The position numbers and the translations under genes were made by a program. Below, piece by piece: positions 12,976 through 21,105 of a DNA stretch of 24,322 bases (positions are counted from its first letter, which is position 1; every line of letters begins with the position of its first letter). This DNA is from an uncultured Prevotella sp. (GTDB lineage: Bacteria; Bacteroidota; Bacteroidia; Bacteroidales; Bacteroidaceae), in NCBI GenBank assembly GCA_900770025.1, contig CAAGIW010000083.1, positions 1 to 24,322 of the forward strand. The letters are read 5' to 3'. The notes beneath the pieces are model-generated. The model saw only the letters and a list, made by a program, of their open reading frames with translations, searched no databases and was not told where the DNA came from.

Positions 12976-15373
12976 CCATCCCCTTTTCCAGCTTGTTCTT
13001 CTTGTCGGTGACTTTCACTTGGATGGTTCCGGCTTCGGTTCCGGCACGCACGATGAGTACGAGCTTGCCGTTAAAGAGTTTCATCACAGGCTCGGTGAAA
13101 GGCTCCAAAGAGGTGGCATCGCCGTTGCATACGCCTTGGAAGGTGCCGGCTCCGCTCACTTCAAAGTGCAGGGTGTTGTCGGCTGTGGGCACCTCGATGC
13201 CATCCTTGTCGAGCACACTCACGGTGATAAATGCCAGGTCGTTGCCGTCAGCCTTCAGAGTGGGCACCTTGCCTTCGTTCACGGTCTCTGCCTTCAGGCA
13301 CAGTTCGGTGGGTTTGCCGGCTGTGCGCACCATTTTCTCGCCGATACTCTTGCCCTGCTCATCATATACCACCACCTTGATTTCTCCAGGCTCGTACACC
13401 ACGTTGTTCCATCTCAGACGGTAGCGATCCAAACGTTTGCTTGCGTCTTTCCTCACGCGTCCCTGGCTCTTGCCGTTCACAAACAGTTCACCTTCCACAC
13501 CGTTGGTGTAGCAATACACGGGTGTCACCTTTCCCTCTCTTCCCGGCCATGTCCAGTGGGGCAACAGGTGTATGGTGTTGTCTTGCTTGTTCCATTTGCT
13601 GCGGTACAGATAGTAGCGGTCTTTGGGCAGTCCTGCCAGGTCGCAGATGCCGAAATAACTCGAACGGCTGGGCCAATAGGTGTCATAGGGGGTGGGCTCT
13701 CCTAAATAGTCGTAGCCTGTCCACACAAATTCGCCGATTACCCAGTTCTTGTCGTCCTGCCACCTCCAGTCGTCATCGGGAAGATTGCTCCACGAGCAGT
13801 ATTCTGTGTCATAACCGTTGCATTGTCCATCGGCGTAGGTCTTGCTGTGACCCACCTCCACGGGGAACTTATACACTCCGCGGCTGCTCACGGTGGAGGC
13901 CGTTTCCGAACCTAAAAGGAAACCATGCGGCAGTTCCTTGTAGGCTTTCTCGTATTTGTTCAGTCGATAGTTCAGTCCCGGCACATCCATCACTGCTGCA
14001 AAGCCGCTCTTCAGTGCGGCATCAGCACGGTCCATTCCTTGCGTCACGGGGCGTGTGGGGTCTAATTGATGGCACAGGTCCTGCAGGTGCTTAGCTATCT
14101 TTACGCCCTCGGCGCTCCACTGTTCGGGTATCTCGTTGCCGATGCTCCACATCACGATAGAGGGGTGGTTGCGGTGGTTGAGCACCAGATTGGTGATATC
14201 CTTGTCGGCCCATTCCTTGAAGAAGCGGGCATAACCGTTCTTGCATTTGGGGTATATCCACATGTCAAAACTCTCGGCCATCACCATCATGCCCAATGAG
14301 TCGCACACATCCATCATCATGGTGGAAGGCATGTTGTGCGAGGTGCGTATGGCATCGCATCCCATGTTCTTCATCATCTTGACGCGCTGGATGATGGCCG
14401 ACTTGTTTTCGGCAGCACCCAATGCGCCCAAGTCGTGGTGCAGGCACACACCCTTAATCTTCCTTGTCAACCCGTTGAGCTGGAATCCCTTTTCCTTCGA
14501 CACGCTCACCGTGCGTATGCCCACCTTGGTGCTCTCCCTGTCGATGCACTTGTTGTCTTGATACACGCTGGTGACCAAGGTATATAGGTAGGGTGATTCG
14601 GGCGACCACAGTTTGGGTTTCTCAATGTCTAATTGTGCTTCGTATCTTCCATCGTCACTGATGTCAAAGCGGTTGGCTGCCACAAAGCCTCCCCGATGGT
14701 CGTAAAGGGCAATCTCCACGCCCGATACACTGCTCGTTGGCTTGCCCTTTACCGTGGTGCTCACGGTCATGGTGGCATGTTTTGCCGTGGCCTCCACGGT
14801 GCGTGCAAAGGTGCTCCAGCCTTCGATGTAGGTATCTCCCGTGAGTACCAGTTTCACGGGGCGGTAGATACCTCCGCCAGGATACCATCGGCTGCTCTCA
14901 TCCACATTGTTCAGGTGCACCTCCAACTGGTTCTCTCCGGCGTGGACAAAGGGAGTTACATCCACTCTGAAGGCATTGTAGCCGTATGCCCAGTAGCCGG
15001 CCTGCTTGCCGTTCACATATACGGTGGGCTCGCTCATGGCACCGTCAAACACCAGTTCGGCGTGTTTGTAGCCCTTCGGGATGTTGAGTGTGCGCTTGTA
15101 GTAGCCTTGGCCAATCCATGGCAGGGCACCAGAGCGACCCGATTTCTCGCTCTTCTCTTTCTCTCCGTTCTGTTCTATGGCCACCACCTGCAGGTCCCAT
15201 TTCTTGTCAAAAGGTCCGCTGATGGCCCAGTCGTGTGGCACGCTGACGGCGTTCCACTGTGCCTTGTCGCGTGAAAACTGCCAGTTGTTCTCCAATGTAA
15301 CCTCCTGTCGGGGTTGTGCCATGGCAGTGGTGGCCACGGCAAGTGCTGCAATAAGTGTATGTCTTTTCATCAT
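12956..15373 (-). CDS. Secreted glycoside hydrolase family 2 beta-galactosidase
   Basis: This 805-residue protein starts with a signal peptide (MMKRHTLIAALAVATTAMA before QPRQEV). The order is a GH2 sugar-binding domain (NNWQFSRDKAQWNAVSVPHDW; LEVHLNNVDESSRWYPGGGIYRPV), an immunoglobulin-like domain and a TIM barrel. RGVCLHHD-type sequence appears as KIKGVCLHHDLGALGAAENK, then IRTSHNMPS. The acid/base glutamate is in WSIGNEIPEQW (near residue 414) and the nucleophile glutamate in LGSETAST (near 489). C-terminal Ig-like domains (about 620-800) resemble those of Bacteroidales polysaccharide-degrading enzymes. It removes terminal beta-galactosyl residues (or a related sugar) in the periplasm or outside. 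An in-frame TTG extension at 15433 would begin in the ribH terminator, so I chose the ATG pair at 15373/15370. No SusC/D or sugar regulator is adjacent, and I see no consensus promoter. Confidence 0.93.
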   Translation of the reverse strand: MMKRHTLIAALAVATTAMAQPRQEVTLENNWQFSRDKAQWNAVSVPHDWAISGPFDKKWDLQVVAIEQNGEKEKSEKSGRSGALPWIGQGYYKRTLNIPKGYKHAELVFDGAMSEPTVYVNGKQAGYWAYGYNAFRVDVTPFVHAGENQLEVHLNNVDESSRWYPGGGIYRPVKLVLTGDTYIEGWSTFARTVEATAKHATMTVSTTVKGKPTSSVSGVEIALYDHRGGFVAANRFDISDDGRYEAQLDIEKPKLWSPESPYLYTLVTSVYQDNKCIDRESTKVGIRTVSVSKEKGFQLNGLTRKIKGVCLHHDLGALGAAENKSAIIQRVKMMKNMGCDAIRTSHNMPSTMMMDVCDSLGMMVMAESFDMWIYPKCKNGYARFFKEWADKDITNLVLNHRNHPSIVMWSIGNEIPEQWSAEGVKIAKHLQDLCHQLDPTRPVTQGMDRADAALKSGFAAVMDVPGLNYRLNKYEKAYKELPHGFLLGSETASTVSSRGVYKFPVEVGHSKTYADGQCNGYDTEYCSWSNLPDDDWRWQDDKNWVIGEFVWTGYDYLGEPTPYDTYWPSRSSYFGICDLAGLPKDRYYLYRSKWNKQDNTIHLLPHWTWPGREGKVTPVYCYTNGVEGELFVNGKSQGRVRKDASKRLDRYRLRWNNVVYEPGEIKVVVYDEQGKSIGEKMVRTAGKPTELCLKAETVNEGKVPTLKADGNDLAFITVSVLDKDGIEVPTADNTLHFEVSGAGTFQGVCNGDATSLEPFTEPVMKLFNGKLVLIVRAGTEAGTIQVKVTDKKNKLEKGMELGVTN

Positions 15374-15431
15374 ATAGATAAGAATTGTTTTGTACATTAG
15401 GTCTTCTTGTCTTTCCGTTTTGGGCGATTTC

Positions 15432-15473
15432 AAAAAAAACAGAGGCGCACCAATCAGTCATGATGCACCTCTG
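15432..15473 (-). terminator. Intrinsic terminator after ribH
   Basis: Read on the minus strand, CAGAGGTGCA (15473-15464) pairs with TGCGCCTCTG (15449-15440) with one mismatch, and eight T residues follow. It separates the ribH transcript from the beta-galactosidase gene, leaving under 60 bp for that gene's own promoter. Confidence 0.88.
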
Positions 15474-15521
15474 TGATCTGTATTTCGGGCCATGGCACGA
15501 CCATGTCTCCTTGTTGTTTTC

Positions 15522-15998
15522 TTAGAATTTTGCCATCTTGATGGCATCAATGGCGCACTCGTCTCCCTTGTTGCCCAGTTTTCCGCCGCTTCTTTCCTTG
15601 GCCTGTTGCAGGTCTTCGGTGGTCAGCAGACCGTAGATGATGGGTATCTCGCTGGTGGTGTTGAGGCGTGCGATGCCGGCGGTGACGCCCTGACAGATGT
15701 AGTCGAAGTGGGGCGTTTCGCCGCGGATGACGCTGCCTAAGATGATGATGGCGTCATACATGCCCTTCAGGGTCATCTGGTGGGCACCATAGATGAGTTC
15801 AAAACTGCCCGGTACGGTCTTCACATGTATGTTCTCGGGCAGTGCGCCATGCTTCTCCAGAGTGGATACCGCACCGTTGAGCAGTGCACCGGTAATCTCC
15901 GGATTCCATTCAGCCACCACGATGCCGAAGCACATGTTGCTTGCATCGGGCACGGTGCTGCTGTTATAGTCAGACAGGTTGTGCAGTGCTGTTGCCAT
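15522..15998 (-). CDS. ribH: 6,7-dimethyl-8-ribityllumazine synthase (RibH)
   Basis: RibH condenses 5-amino-6-ribitylamino-uracil with 3,4-dihydroxy-2-butanone 4-phosphate, the penultimate step of riboflavin synthesis, usually as a 60-subunit shell. The 158 residues show the family landmarks: VVAEWNPEIT (about 27-36, with the substrate-stacking aromatic W31), VPGSFELIYG (62-71), and GSVIRGETPHFDYI (88-101), where His97 is the catalytic acid/base. The C-terminal GNKGDECAIDAIKMAKF is also typical. Its ATG overlaps the TAA stop of the upstream TPR gene by one base (TAATG), so translation is probably coupled. No FMN riboswitch is seen. Confidence 0.97.
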   Translation of the reverse strand: MATALHNLSDYNSSTVPDASNMCFGIVVAEWNPEITGALLNGAVSTLEKHGALPENIHVKTVPGSFELIYGAHQMTLKGMYDAIIILGSVIRGETPHFDYICQGVTAGIARLNTTSEIPIIYGLLTTEDLQQAKERSGGKLGNKGDECAIDAIKMAKF

Positions 15999-16678
15999 TA
16001 TTTTGTTGTTGCGCGTTCTATGTACTTGTCGATGAGACCAGCTTGATAGGAGTCGAAGTACTTGGTCTTGATTTCCTGATACAGTTTCAGGGCCTCCTCT
16101 TTCTTGCCTTGGCTCTCCAATATCTCGCCGGCTTGCAGCAGGAACATGGGCGACAAGGTGCTGTTGTCAGCGTGCTTGGCAGCCTTCTTCAACTGCTCCA
16201 CGGCCTTGTCCAACTGATTTTGGTGGGCATATACATTGCCCAATGCACCTTCGGCAGCAGGACTTATCATCTGGTCGTCCTTGGGAGAGAACTTGTCAAT
16301 CCATACAGCAGCCTCGTCCCATTTCTCCAATTTGGCATAGCAGAGGCCTGCATAGAGCTTTGCCAGGTTGCCTGCATCGGTGCTTCCGTATTCATCAGCC
16401 ACGCTGAGGAAGCCTGCAAAACCAGTGCTGTCGCCCTTCAGAGCCTTCTCATACTGCTCTTCCAAGAACAGTTGCTGACCCTTGGCCAGCAGAGTGCTTG
16501 CCTTTTCTGCGCGCGGACCGCTGTAGAAGGTTGTGTAGAGAGATACACCTGCTACAATCACGATGATGGCTATCACGCAAGCAATGATAACTTTCTGGTT
16601 CTTCAACAAGAACGATTCTGAACTGTTGAGCACTGCTGCATCCTGTGCGGCAGTTGCCTTTTCATTTTTGTTTGCCAT
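15998..16678 (-). CDS. Membrane-anchored TPR protein (YfgM-like)
   Basis: This 226-residue protein starts MANKNEKATAAQDAAVLNSS. It has a short cytoplasmic N-terminus, one transmembrane helix (VIIACVIAIIVIVAGVSLYT, about 31-50) and a periplasmic TPR-like solenoid (LFLEEQYEKAL, LAKLYAGLCYAKLEKWDEAA, GALGNVYAHQNQLDKAVEQL, LLQAGEILESQGKKEEALKLY). The topology is that of the YfgM/TPR_21 family, which works with membrane protein secretion and chaperone systems in proteobacteria. The role in Bacteroidales is not known to me. A longer frame (from 16936) is excluded because its start lies upstream of the predicted promoter. It is cotranscribed with ribH and divergent from recF. Confidence 0.88.
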   Translation of the reverse strand: MANKNEKATAAQDAAVLNSSESFLLKNQKVIIACVIAIIVIVAGVSLYTTFYSGPRAEKASTLLAKGQQLFLEEQYEKALKGDSTGFAGFLSVADEYGSTDAGNLAKLYAGLCYAKLEKWDEAAVWIDKFSPKDDQMISPAAEGALGNVYAHQNQLDKAVEQLKKAAKHADNSTLSPMFLLQAGEILESQGKKEEALKLYQEIKTKYFDSYQAGLIDKYIERATTK

Positions 16679-16779
16679 GAGTATTATTGTTTTTGTTTTT
16701 CTCTTTGCAGGGGTGGTGCTGCCGATGATTGCAGATACCGATATGCCGGTCGCAGGAAAGTACACCACATAAAGCGTGG

Positions 16780-16811
16780 CAAAATTACGGAAAATATAGG
16801 AGATACTGAAA
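16780..16811 (-). promoter_or_regulatory. Promoter of the TPR-ribH operon
   Basis: On the minus strand TAATTTTG (16787-16780) matches the -7 box, with TTTC (16811-16808) 20 bp upstream as a near-match to the TTTG -33 box. It predicts a leader of about 95 nt. Confidence 0.65.
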
Positions 16812-16851
16812 TTTATGGCATACTTTTTTCGTCTTTCATTGATAAATCCCG

Positions 16852-16859
16852 TAACTTTG
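16852..16859 (+). promoter_or_regulatory. Bacteroidetes -7 promoter element for recF
   Basis: TAACTTTG matches TAnnTTTG. It lies downstream of the first in-frame ATG (16815), which therefore cannot be used from this promoter, and 49 bp before the preferred start at 16908. With the minus-strand box at 16780 it makes a divergent promoter pair about 65 bp apart. Confidence 0.7.
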
Positions 16860-16907
16860 CAGTGGTTTTGCCCGATGGCATCATCCCTTTTTATTCCTCT
16901 GCAAAGA

Positions 16908-18044
16908 ATGGTTCTACACGATTTGTCCATCATCAATTACCGAAACATCGAGGGTGCCGTGCTCCGTTTCTCGCCCAAACTCAACTGCTTCATAGGGCAC
17001 AACGGGGCAGGGAAGACCAATGTGCTTGATGCTGTCTATTATCTCTCGTTCTGTCGCAGTTCGTTCAATCCCATCGACTCGCAGCTTGTCAGGCACGATG
17101 CCGAATTCTTCATGCTCGACGGCAACTATCTCACCGACCAGAATGAGCCTCTCAACGTGTATGCAGGACTGAAAAAAGGAAGCAAGAAGCATTTCAAGAA
17201 GGATAAGAAGGAATACCGCCGCCTGTCTGAACATCTTGGTATCATCCCCATGGTGATGGTGGCACCGGCCGACTCTCTGCTCATTGACGGGGGCAGTGAG
17301 GAGCGCAGAAAACTGATGGACATCGTCATTGCGCAGTACGACCGCAACTATATCGAGGCGCTTAATCTCTATAACCGTGTGCTGCAGCAGCGCAATGCCA
17401 TGCTCAAAGAGGAACAGGAACCCGACGAGGAACTGATGAGTGTGCTGGAGATGCAGATGGCTGATGCCGGCGAACGCATCTTCAAGTGTCGCACCGCCTT
17501 TGTGGAAGAACTGATACCGCTGTTCCAACACTATTACGAGGCCATCTCTTCCAACAGAGAAGAGGTGGGCATCTCCTATATCTCCCATTGCCAGCGTGGC
17601 TCATTGTTGCAGGTGATACGGCAAGATCGCTTCAAGGATAGGGCGGTGGGTTACTCGCTCCACGGCGTGCATCGCGATGATCTGGTGTTCACTATTGCGG
17701 GTCATCCGATGAAGCGTGAGGGAAGTCAGGGACAGAATAAGTCGTTTGTCATTGCACTGAAGTTGGCTCAGTTCGACTTCTTGCGGCGAACGGGCAACCG
17801 GTGTGTGCCTATCCTGCTGCTCGACGACATCTTTGACAAACTGGATGCCGAGCGAGTGGAGCAGATAGTTCGGTTGGTGTCGGGCAAGGACTTCGGACAA
17901 ATATTCATCACCGACACCAACAAGGAGCATTTAGACCGCATCCTTAACCAGTGTTCCTACGACTATAAGATATTCCACGTCAGTGGAGGAGAGATAACGG
18001 AAGACAACCAACAGACAACAGAAGTATGTTCAGACGGGATGTGA
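16908..18044 (+). CDS. recF: DNA replication and repair protein RecF
   Basis: RecF is an SMC-like ABC ATPase that loads RecA at gapped DNA with RecO and RecR. From ATG 16908 the product is 378 residues, close to the family length. It begins MVLHDLSIINYRNIEGAVLR, matching other RecF N-termini. Walker A is GHNGAGKT (30-37), followed by VLDAVYYLSFCRS. The ABC signature region lies around KREGSQGQNKSFVIALKLAQ, and Walker B is ILLLDDIFDKLD. An in-frame ATG at 16875 is possible. The 3' end overlaps dciA by 19 bp. Confidence 0.96.
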   Translation: MVLHDLSIINYRNIEGAVLRFSPKLNCFIGHNGAGKTNVLDAVYYLSFCRSSFNPIDSQLVRHDAEFFMLDGNYLTDQNEPLNVYAGLKKGSKKHFKKDKKEYRRLSEHLGIIPMVMVAPADSLLIDGGSEERRKLMDIVIAQYDRNYIEALNLYNRVLQQRNAMLKEEQEPDEELMSVLEMQMADAGERIFKCRTAFVEELIPLFQHYYEAISSNREEVGISYISHCQRGSLLQVIRQDRFKDRAVGYSLHGVHRDDLVFTIAGHPMKREGSQGQNKSFVIALKLAQFDFLRRTGNRCVPILLLDDIFDKLDAERVEQIVRLVSGKDFGQIFITDTNKEHLDRILNQCSYDYKIFHVSGGEITEDNQQTTEVCSDGM

Positions 18045-18316
18045 AAAGCCTGAAGGACCTGATTATGCGCAACCTGCGCGCACAGGGATTAGAGATGCCT
18101 TTGCTGCAGAGGCGGCTCATTGCCGCATGGCCCGAGGTGGCAGGACCCGTGGTGGCGCGCTATACCACTCAGGTAAGCATACGCAACCAAACCCTTTATG
18201 TGTCGCTTGTCAATGCCGCTCTGCGTGCCGATCTCACCATGAACCGCATGACCTATGTGAAGAAACTCAACGATGCTGTGCAGGCGCAGGTCATTGTGGA
18301 TATTCGTTTTGTATAG
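18026..18316 (+). CDS. DUF721 (DciA-like) protein
   Basis: The 96-residue protein belongs to the DUF721 group (MFRRDVKSLKDLIMRNLRAQ; LIAAWPEVAGPVVARYT; LYVSLVNAALRADLTMNR). W-P-x-V-x-G and L-x-V-x-x-x-[SN]-x-x-x-x-x-x-L are the hallmarks. DciA members load the replicative helicase DnaB in bacteria lacking DnaC, and their fold resembles a KH domain. The overlap with recF is common in Bacteroidetes and suggests coupled translation of two DNA-metabolism proteins. The stop lies only 4 bp from the end of the convergent cyclo-ligase gene, so no terminator fits between them. Confidence 0.88.
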   Translation: MFRRDVKSLKDLIMRNLRAQGLEMPLLQRRLIAAWPEVAGPVVARYTTQVSIRNQTLYVSLVNAALRADLTMNRMTYVKKLNDAVQAQVIVDIRFV

Positions 18317-18320
18317 CCGT

Positions 18321-18896
18321 TTATCCGTTGTGGGCAGTCTCTGCGTGTGCTGTCACCACTTTGTCCATCCTTATGTCGGTGGCCGTGACAGGAAGTGTGC
18401 CGCCGATGAACTGGAAGGGGAAGCAGATGCCCATCCGATAGGCACTCTTCAGCAGTGGCAGCAGGCGGTCGTAGTAGCCCTTGCCGCGCCCCAACCGGTG
18501 GCAGGCTGTGTCGAAAGCCATGCCGGGAACGATGGCCAAATCCACTTCTTCATAGTTGCTAAAGGCGGTGCCGTGGGGTTCCATGATGCCGTAGGCTCCT
18601 ATTCTCAGCGACTGTTCTCCCTCATACAGGCACAGTTCCATCGTGGTCTCGCCCGTCACGTGGGGCAGCAGCACCTTCTTTTCCTTGGCTGCTTCGTCTA
18701 TCCACTGGCGGGTGTCCACCTCGTCGGGCAGGGCGTGGTAGAGCAATACGCAGCGAGCGGCCTTCCACCGCTCGCTCTTTTTCACTGCCTCGATGATGTT
18801 TGCCGACATGGCTTTCAGTTCATCGCTGCTGTATTCCGCTTTTCTCCGGCGTATCTCTTCGCGCCATGCTTTCTTGTCCATCTTGGTAGCCGTCAT
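18321..18896 (-). CDS. 5-formyltetrahydrofolate cyclo-ligase
   Basis: This enzyme converts 5-formyl-THF to 5,10-methenyl-THF with ATP, returning a dead-end folate to the one-carbon pool that FolD (8854-9732) uses. The 191-residue protein has an N-terminal K-x-x-x-R-x-x-x-[RK] helix (MDKKAWREEIRRRKAEYSSD). It also has the C-terminal signature IVPGMAFDTACHRLGRGKGY with YDR after it, in which G-R-G-K-G-Y-Y-D binds the phosphate. The start overlaps the S41 protease stop by 4 bp (ATGA), so it is the last gene of that operon. A second in-frame ATG, 15 bp further in, is an alternative start. Confidence 0.95.
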   Translation of the reverse strand: MTATKMDKKAWREEIRRRKAEYSSDELKAMSANIIEAVKKSERWKAARCVLLYHALPDEVDTRQWIDEAAKEKKVLLPHVTGETTMELCLYEGEQSLRIGAYGIMEPHGTAFSNYEEVDLAIVPGMAFDTACHRLGRGKGYYDRLLPLLKSAYRMGICFPFQFIGGTLPVTATDIRMDKVVTAHAETAHNG

Positions 18897-20548
18897 CTCT
18901 TGTTCTTGTTTGCCGTGGGTGCAGCCTCCTCTTTCTTCGGGAAGGCTCGTCCCTCCTTGAACACCTTGATGGCTTCCTTGATACAGTTGTCGTCTTGGTT
19001 GATATACTCCATGAAGGCGTTGTCGTCGAGGATGTTGTAGATGATGCGACCGCAGATGGCGAGTTGCAGCGGCTTGTACGACTTCCTGATCATCAGGTTG
19101 CGCCGTTTCAGTCCGTTCCTTTCGGCATATTGCGCAAAGGTGTTCACCAAGTTCTGCTTCTCCAAATACTTGCTCAGGGGGCGCATCTCGGTATATTGCT
19201 TCAGCTGATCGCGGTGGCTGTCGGTGTATTCATAGGCAAACTGCACAATCAGTCCTGTCATGCTGGCCTCCTTATAATAAGATGTATAACCCAAGGTGTC
19301 TTCGGGGATGAATATGTCGGGGGTGATTCCGCCTCCGCCATACACCGTTCTGCCAAGTGCTGTGTGGTAGGCTGGCCCCTGATGCTTGATGCTGTCTTGC
19401 GAGAACAGTTCGCCATGCTGGTATCTGTTCAGCAGGTCTTCTTCATAGTCCTTGTCCTCGCCCGAGGTGTAGGGGCGCTGGATGCACCTGCCCGACGGAC
19501 TGTAATAGCGTGCGATGGTGAGGCGTATCATCGAACCGTCGTTGAAGGCGATGGGCTGTTGCACCAATCCCTTGCCAAACGAGCGCCTGCCTATCACGGT
19601 GCCCCTGTCGTTGTCTTGGATGGCACCTGCCAAAATCTCTGTGGCCGAGGCCGATATCTCATCGATGAGCACCACCAACGGGATGTTCTGGTAGCTGCCT
19701 CTTCCGTCGCTCTTGTACTCCTGTCGGGGCGATTTCCTGCCCTGTGTATATACTATCAGCTTGTTTTTTGGCAGAAACTCGTTGGCTATCTGTACGGCCG
19801 AAGCCAAGTAGCCGCCGCCGTTGCCGCGCAGGTCGATGACCAGATTGCTGAATCCCTCTTGCGACAGACTGGCCAAGGCGATGAGCAGTTCGGGGTAGGT
19901 GGTCTCGCCAAAGTTCTTGATGCGGATGTAGCCGGTCTCCTTGTCCAGCATGTAGGTGGCGTTGATGCTCTTCTGCGGAATGTCTCCTCGGGTCACCGTG
20001 ATGCTCAGCGTCTTCTTTTCTCCAAATCGCTTGATGCCTAATTTCACCTTGGTGTCTTTCGGTCCTTTCAGTTTCTTCATCACCAGTTCGTTGGTCAGCT
20101 GCTTGCCCACAAACGAAGAGTCGTCCACACTGATAATCTTGTCGCCGGCAATCACTCCGGCACGCTCTGCAGGACCGTTGCCTATCACGTTCTGCACCCT
20201 CAGTGTGTCGTTGTTGATGACAAACTCCACACCAATGCCCGAGAACGAACCCTTCAGCCGGTCGTTCTCTTCCTGCACGTCTTCGGCGGGAATGTAGGCA
20301 GAGTGGGGGTCCAGTTCTGCTAACAGTTTGGGCATGGCCTTCTCCACGATGTTGTTGATGTCCACCGTATCCACATACTGGTCGTCCACTATTCTCAGCA
20401 GGTTGTTCAGTTTGTTGCTGCTTGAGTTGATGATGCTCAGGCGGTTTCCTGAATAGTGTCCGGAGATGAAGGTGCCCACAAAGATGCCCACCACGGCAGA
20501 TATAGCCATCAGCAGGGGGGTGAAGTGTTTGGTCTTGTTATGGTTCAT
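18893..20548 (-). CDS. S41 family carboxy-terminal processing protease (CtpA-like)
   Basis: This 551-residue membrane-anchored protease has an N-terminal signal-anchor (LLMAISAVVGIFVGTFISG, about 12-30), a helical stretch, and a PDZ domain (about 100-185; GSFSGIGVEFV, NGPAERAGVIAGDKIISVDD). The S41 domain contains LVIDLRGNGGGYLASAVQIA (236-255), the catalytic serine in DEISASATEI (Ser301) and the catalytic lysine in RSFGKGLVQ (Lys326). The 25-residue spacing equals that in plant CtpA. It trims or degrades envelope proteins from the C-terminus. A distal 120-residue region extends beyond the core, and the Lys-rich tail (EEAAPTANKNKR) is low complexity. It lies 11 bp after the dCMP deaminase gene. 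Confidence 0.95.
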   Translation of the reverse strand: MNHNKTKHFTPLLMAISAVVGIFVGTFISGHYSGNRLSIINSSSNKLNNLLRIVDDQYVDTVDINNIVEKAMPKLLAELDPHSAYIPAEDVQEENDRLKGSFSGIGVEFVINNDTLRVQNVIGNGPAERAGVIAGDKIISVDDSSFVGKQLTNELVMKKLKGPKDTKVKLGIKRFGEKKTLSITVTRGDIPQKSINATYMLDKETGYIRIKNFGETTYPELLIALASLSQEGFSNLVIDLRGNGGGYLASAVQIANEFLPKNKLIVYTQGRKSPRQEYKSDGRGSYQNIPLVVLIDEISASATEILAGAIQDNDRGTVIGRRSFGKGLVQQPIAFNDGSMIRLTIARYYSPSGRCIQRPYTSGEDKDYEEDLLNRYQHGELFSQDSIKHQGPAYHTALGRTVYGGGGITPDIFIPEDTLGYTSYYKEASMTGLIVQFAYEYTDSHRDQLKQYTEMRPLSKYLEKQNLVNTFAQYAERNGLKRRNLMIRKSYKPLQLAICGRIIYNILDDNAFMEYINQDDNCIKEAIKVFKEGRAFPKKEEAAPTANKNKR

Positions 20549-20559
20549 GTGCGTTTGTG

Positions 20560-20985
20560 TTACTCGTCAATGTTCAGGTATTCCACCTCGATGCCAGCCT
20601 TTTTCAGCAGGTTGATGCCGTCTTCCAAGCGATACAGTTCGCCATATACCACGCGCTTGATGCCTGCCTGGATGATGAGTTTGGCACACTCTATGCAGGG
20701 CGATGCGGTGACATACAGGGTGGCTCCCTCGCTGTTGTTTGAACTGCGCGCCAGTTTGGTGATGGCATTGGCCTCGGCGTGCAGCACGTAGGGTAGGGTC
20801 ACGTTGTTTTCATCCTCGCAACAGTTCTCAAAACCGCTGGGTGTACCGTTGTATCCGTCGCTGATTATCATGTTGTTTTTCACCACGATGGCACCCACCT
20901 GTCTGCGCTTGCAGTAGCTGTTTTCTGCCCATATCTGCGCCATTCTCAGATAGCGCAGGTCAAGCTTATGTTGTTTCTCGTCCAT
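20560..20985 (-). CDS. dCMP deaminase family protein
   Basis: This 141-residue zinc enzyme would deaminate dCMP to dUMP, feeding thymidylate synthesis. HAEANAI supplies the zinc-binding His and the catalytic Glu, and PCIECAK (PCxxC) supplies the two zinc cysteines. GYNGTPSGF and ENCCED are typical of ComEB/dCMP deaminases. I chose ATG 20985 (MDEKQHKLDLRYLRMAQIWA) because AGGAGA lies 7 nt upstream, and the 13 extra codons of the longer frame are lysine-rich and run toward the heptad repeat. It is downstream of the M3 peptidase by about 105 bp, with a heptad array between. Confidence 0.93.
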   Translation of the reverse strand: MDEKQHKLDLRYLRMAQIWAENSYCKRRQVGAIVVKNNMIISDGYNGTPSGFENCCEDENNVTLPYVLHAEANAITKLARSSNNSEGATLYVTASPCIECAKLIIQAGIKRVVYGELYRLEDGINLLKKAGIEVEYLNIDE

Positions 20986-21014
20986 ATTCTTTCTCCTTTT
21001 GGCACGGATGGCCT

Positions 21015-21105
21015 CATTCTTCATTCTTCACTCTTCATTCTTCACTCTTCATTCTTCATTCTTCATTCTTCATTCTTCACTCTTCATTCTTCACTCTTCA
21101 TTCTT
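21015..21105. repeat. Heptanucleotide array, 13 units of CATTCTT/CACTCTT
   Basis: Thirteen uninterrupted 7-bp units, nine CATTCTT and four CACTCTT, run from 21015 to 21105. On the minus strand they read AAGAATG or AAGAGTG. The M3 peptidase stop TGA (21093-21091) and its last residues (K-N-E-E) are array sequence. The next gene begins 30 bp beyond the other end. Confidence 0.93.

Noticed and set aside
15374..15433. Longer beta-galactosidase N-terminus starting from TTG 15433
   Set aside because: The added codons begin in the T-tract of the ribH terminator and would bury the signal peptide behind 20 hydrophilic residues.
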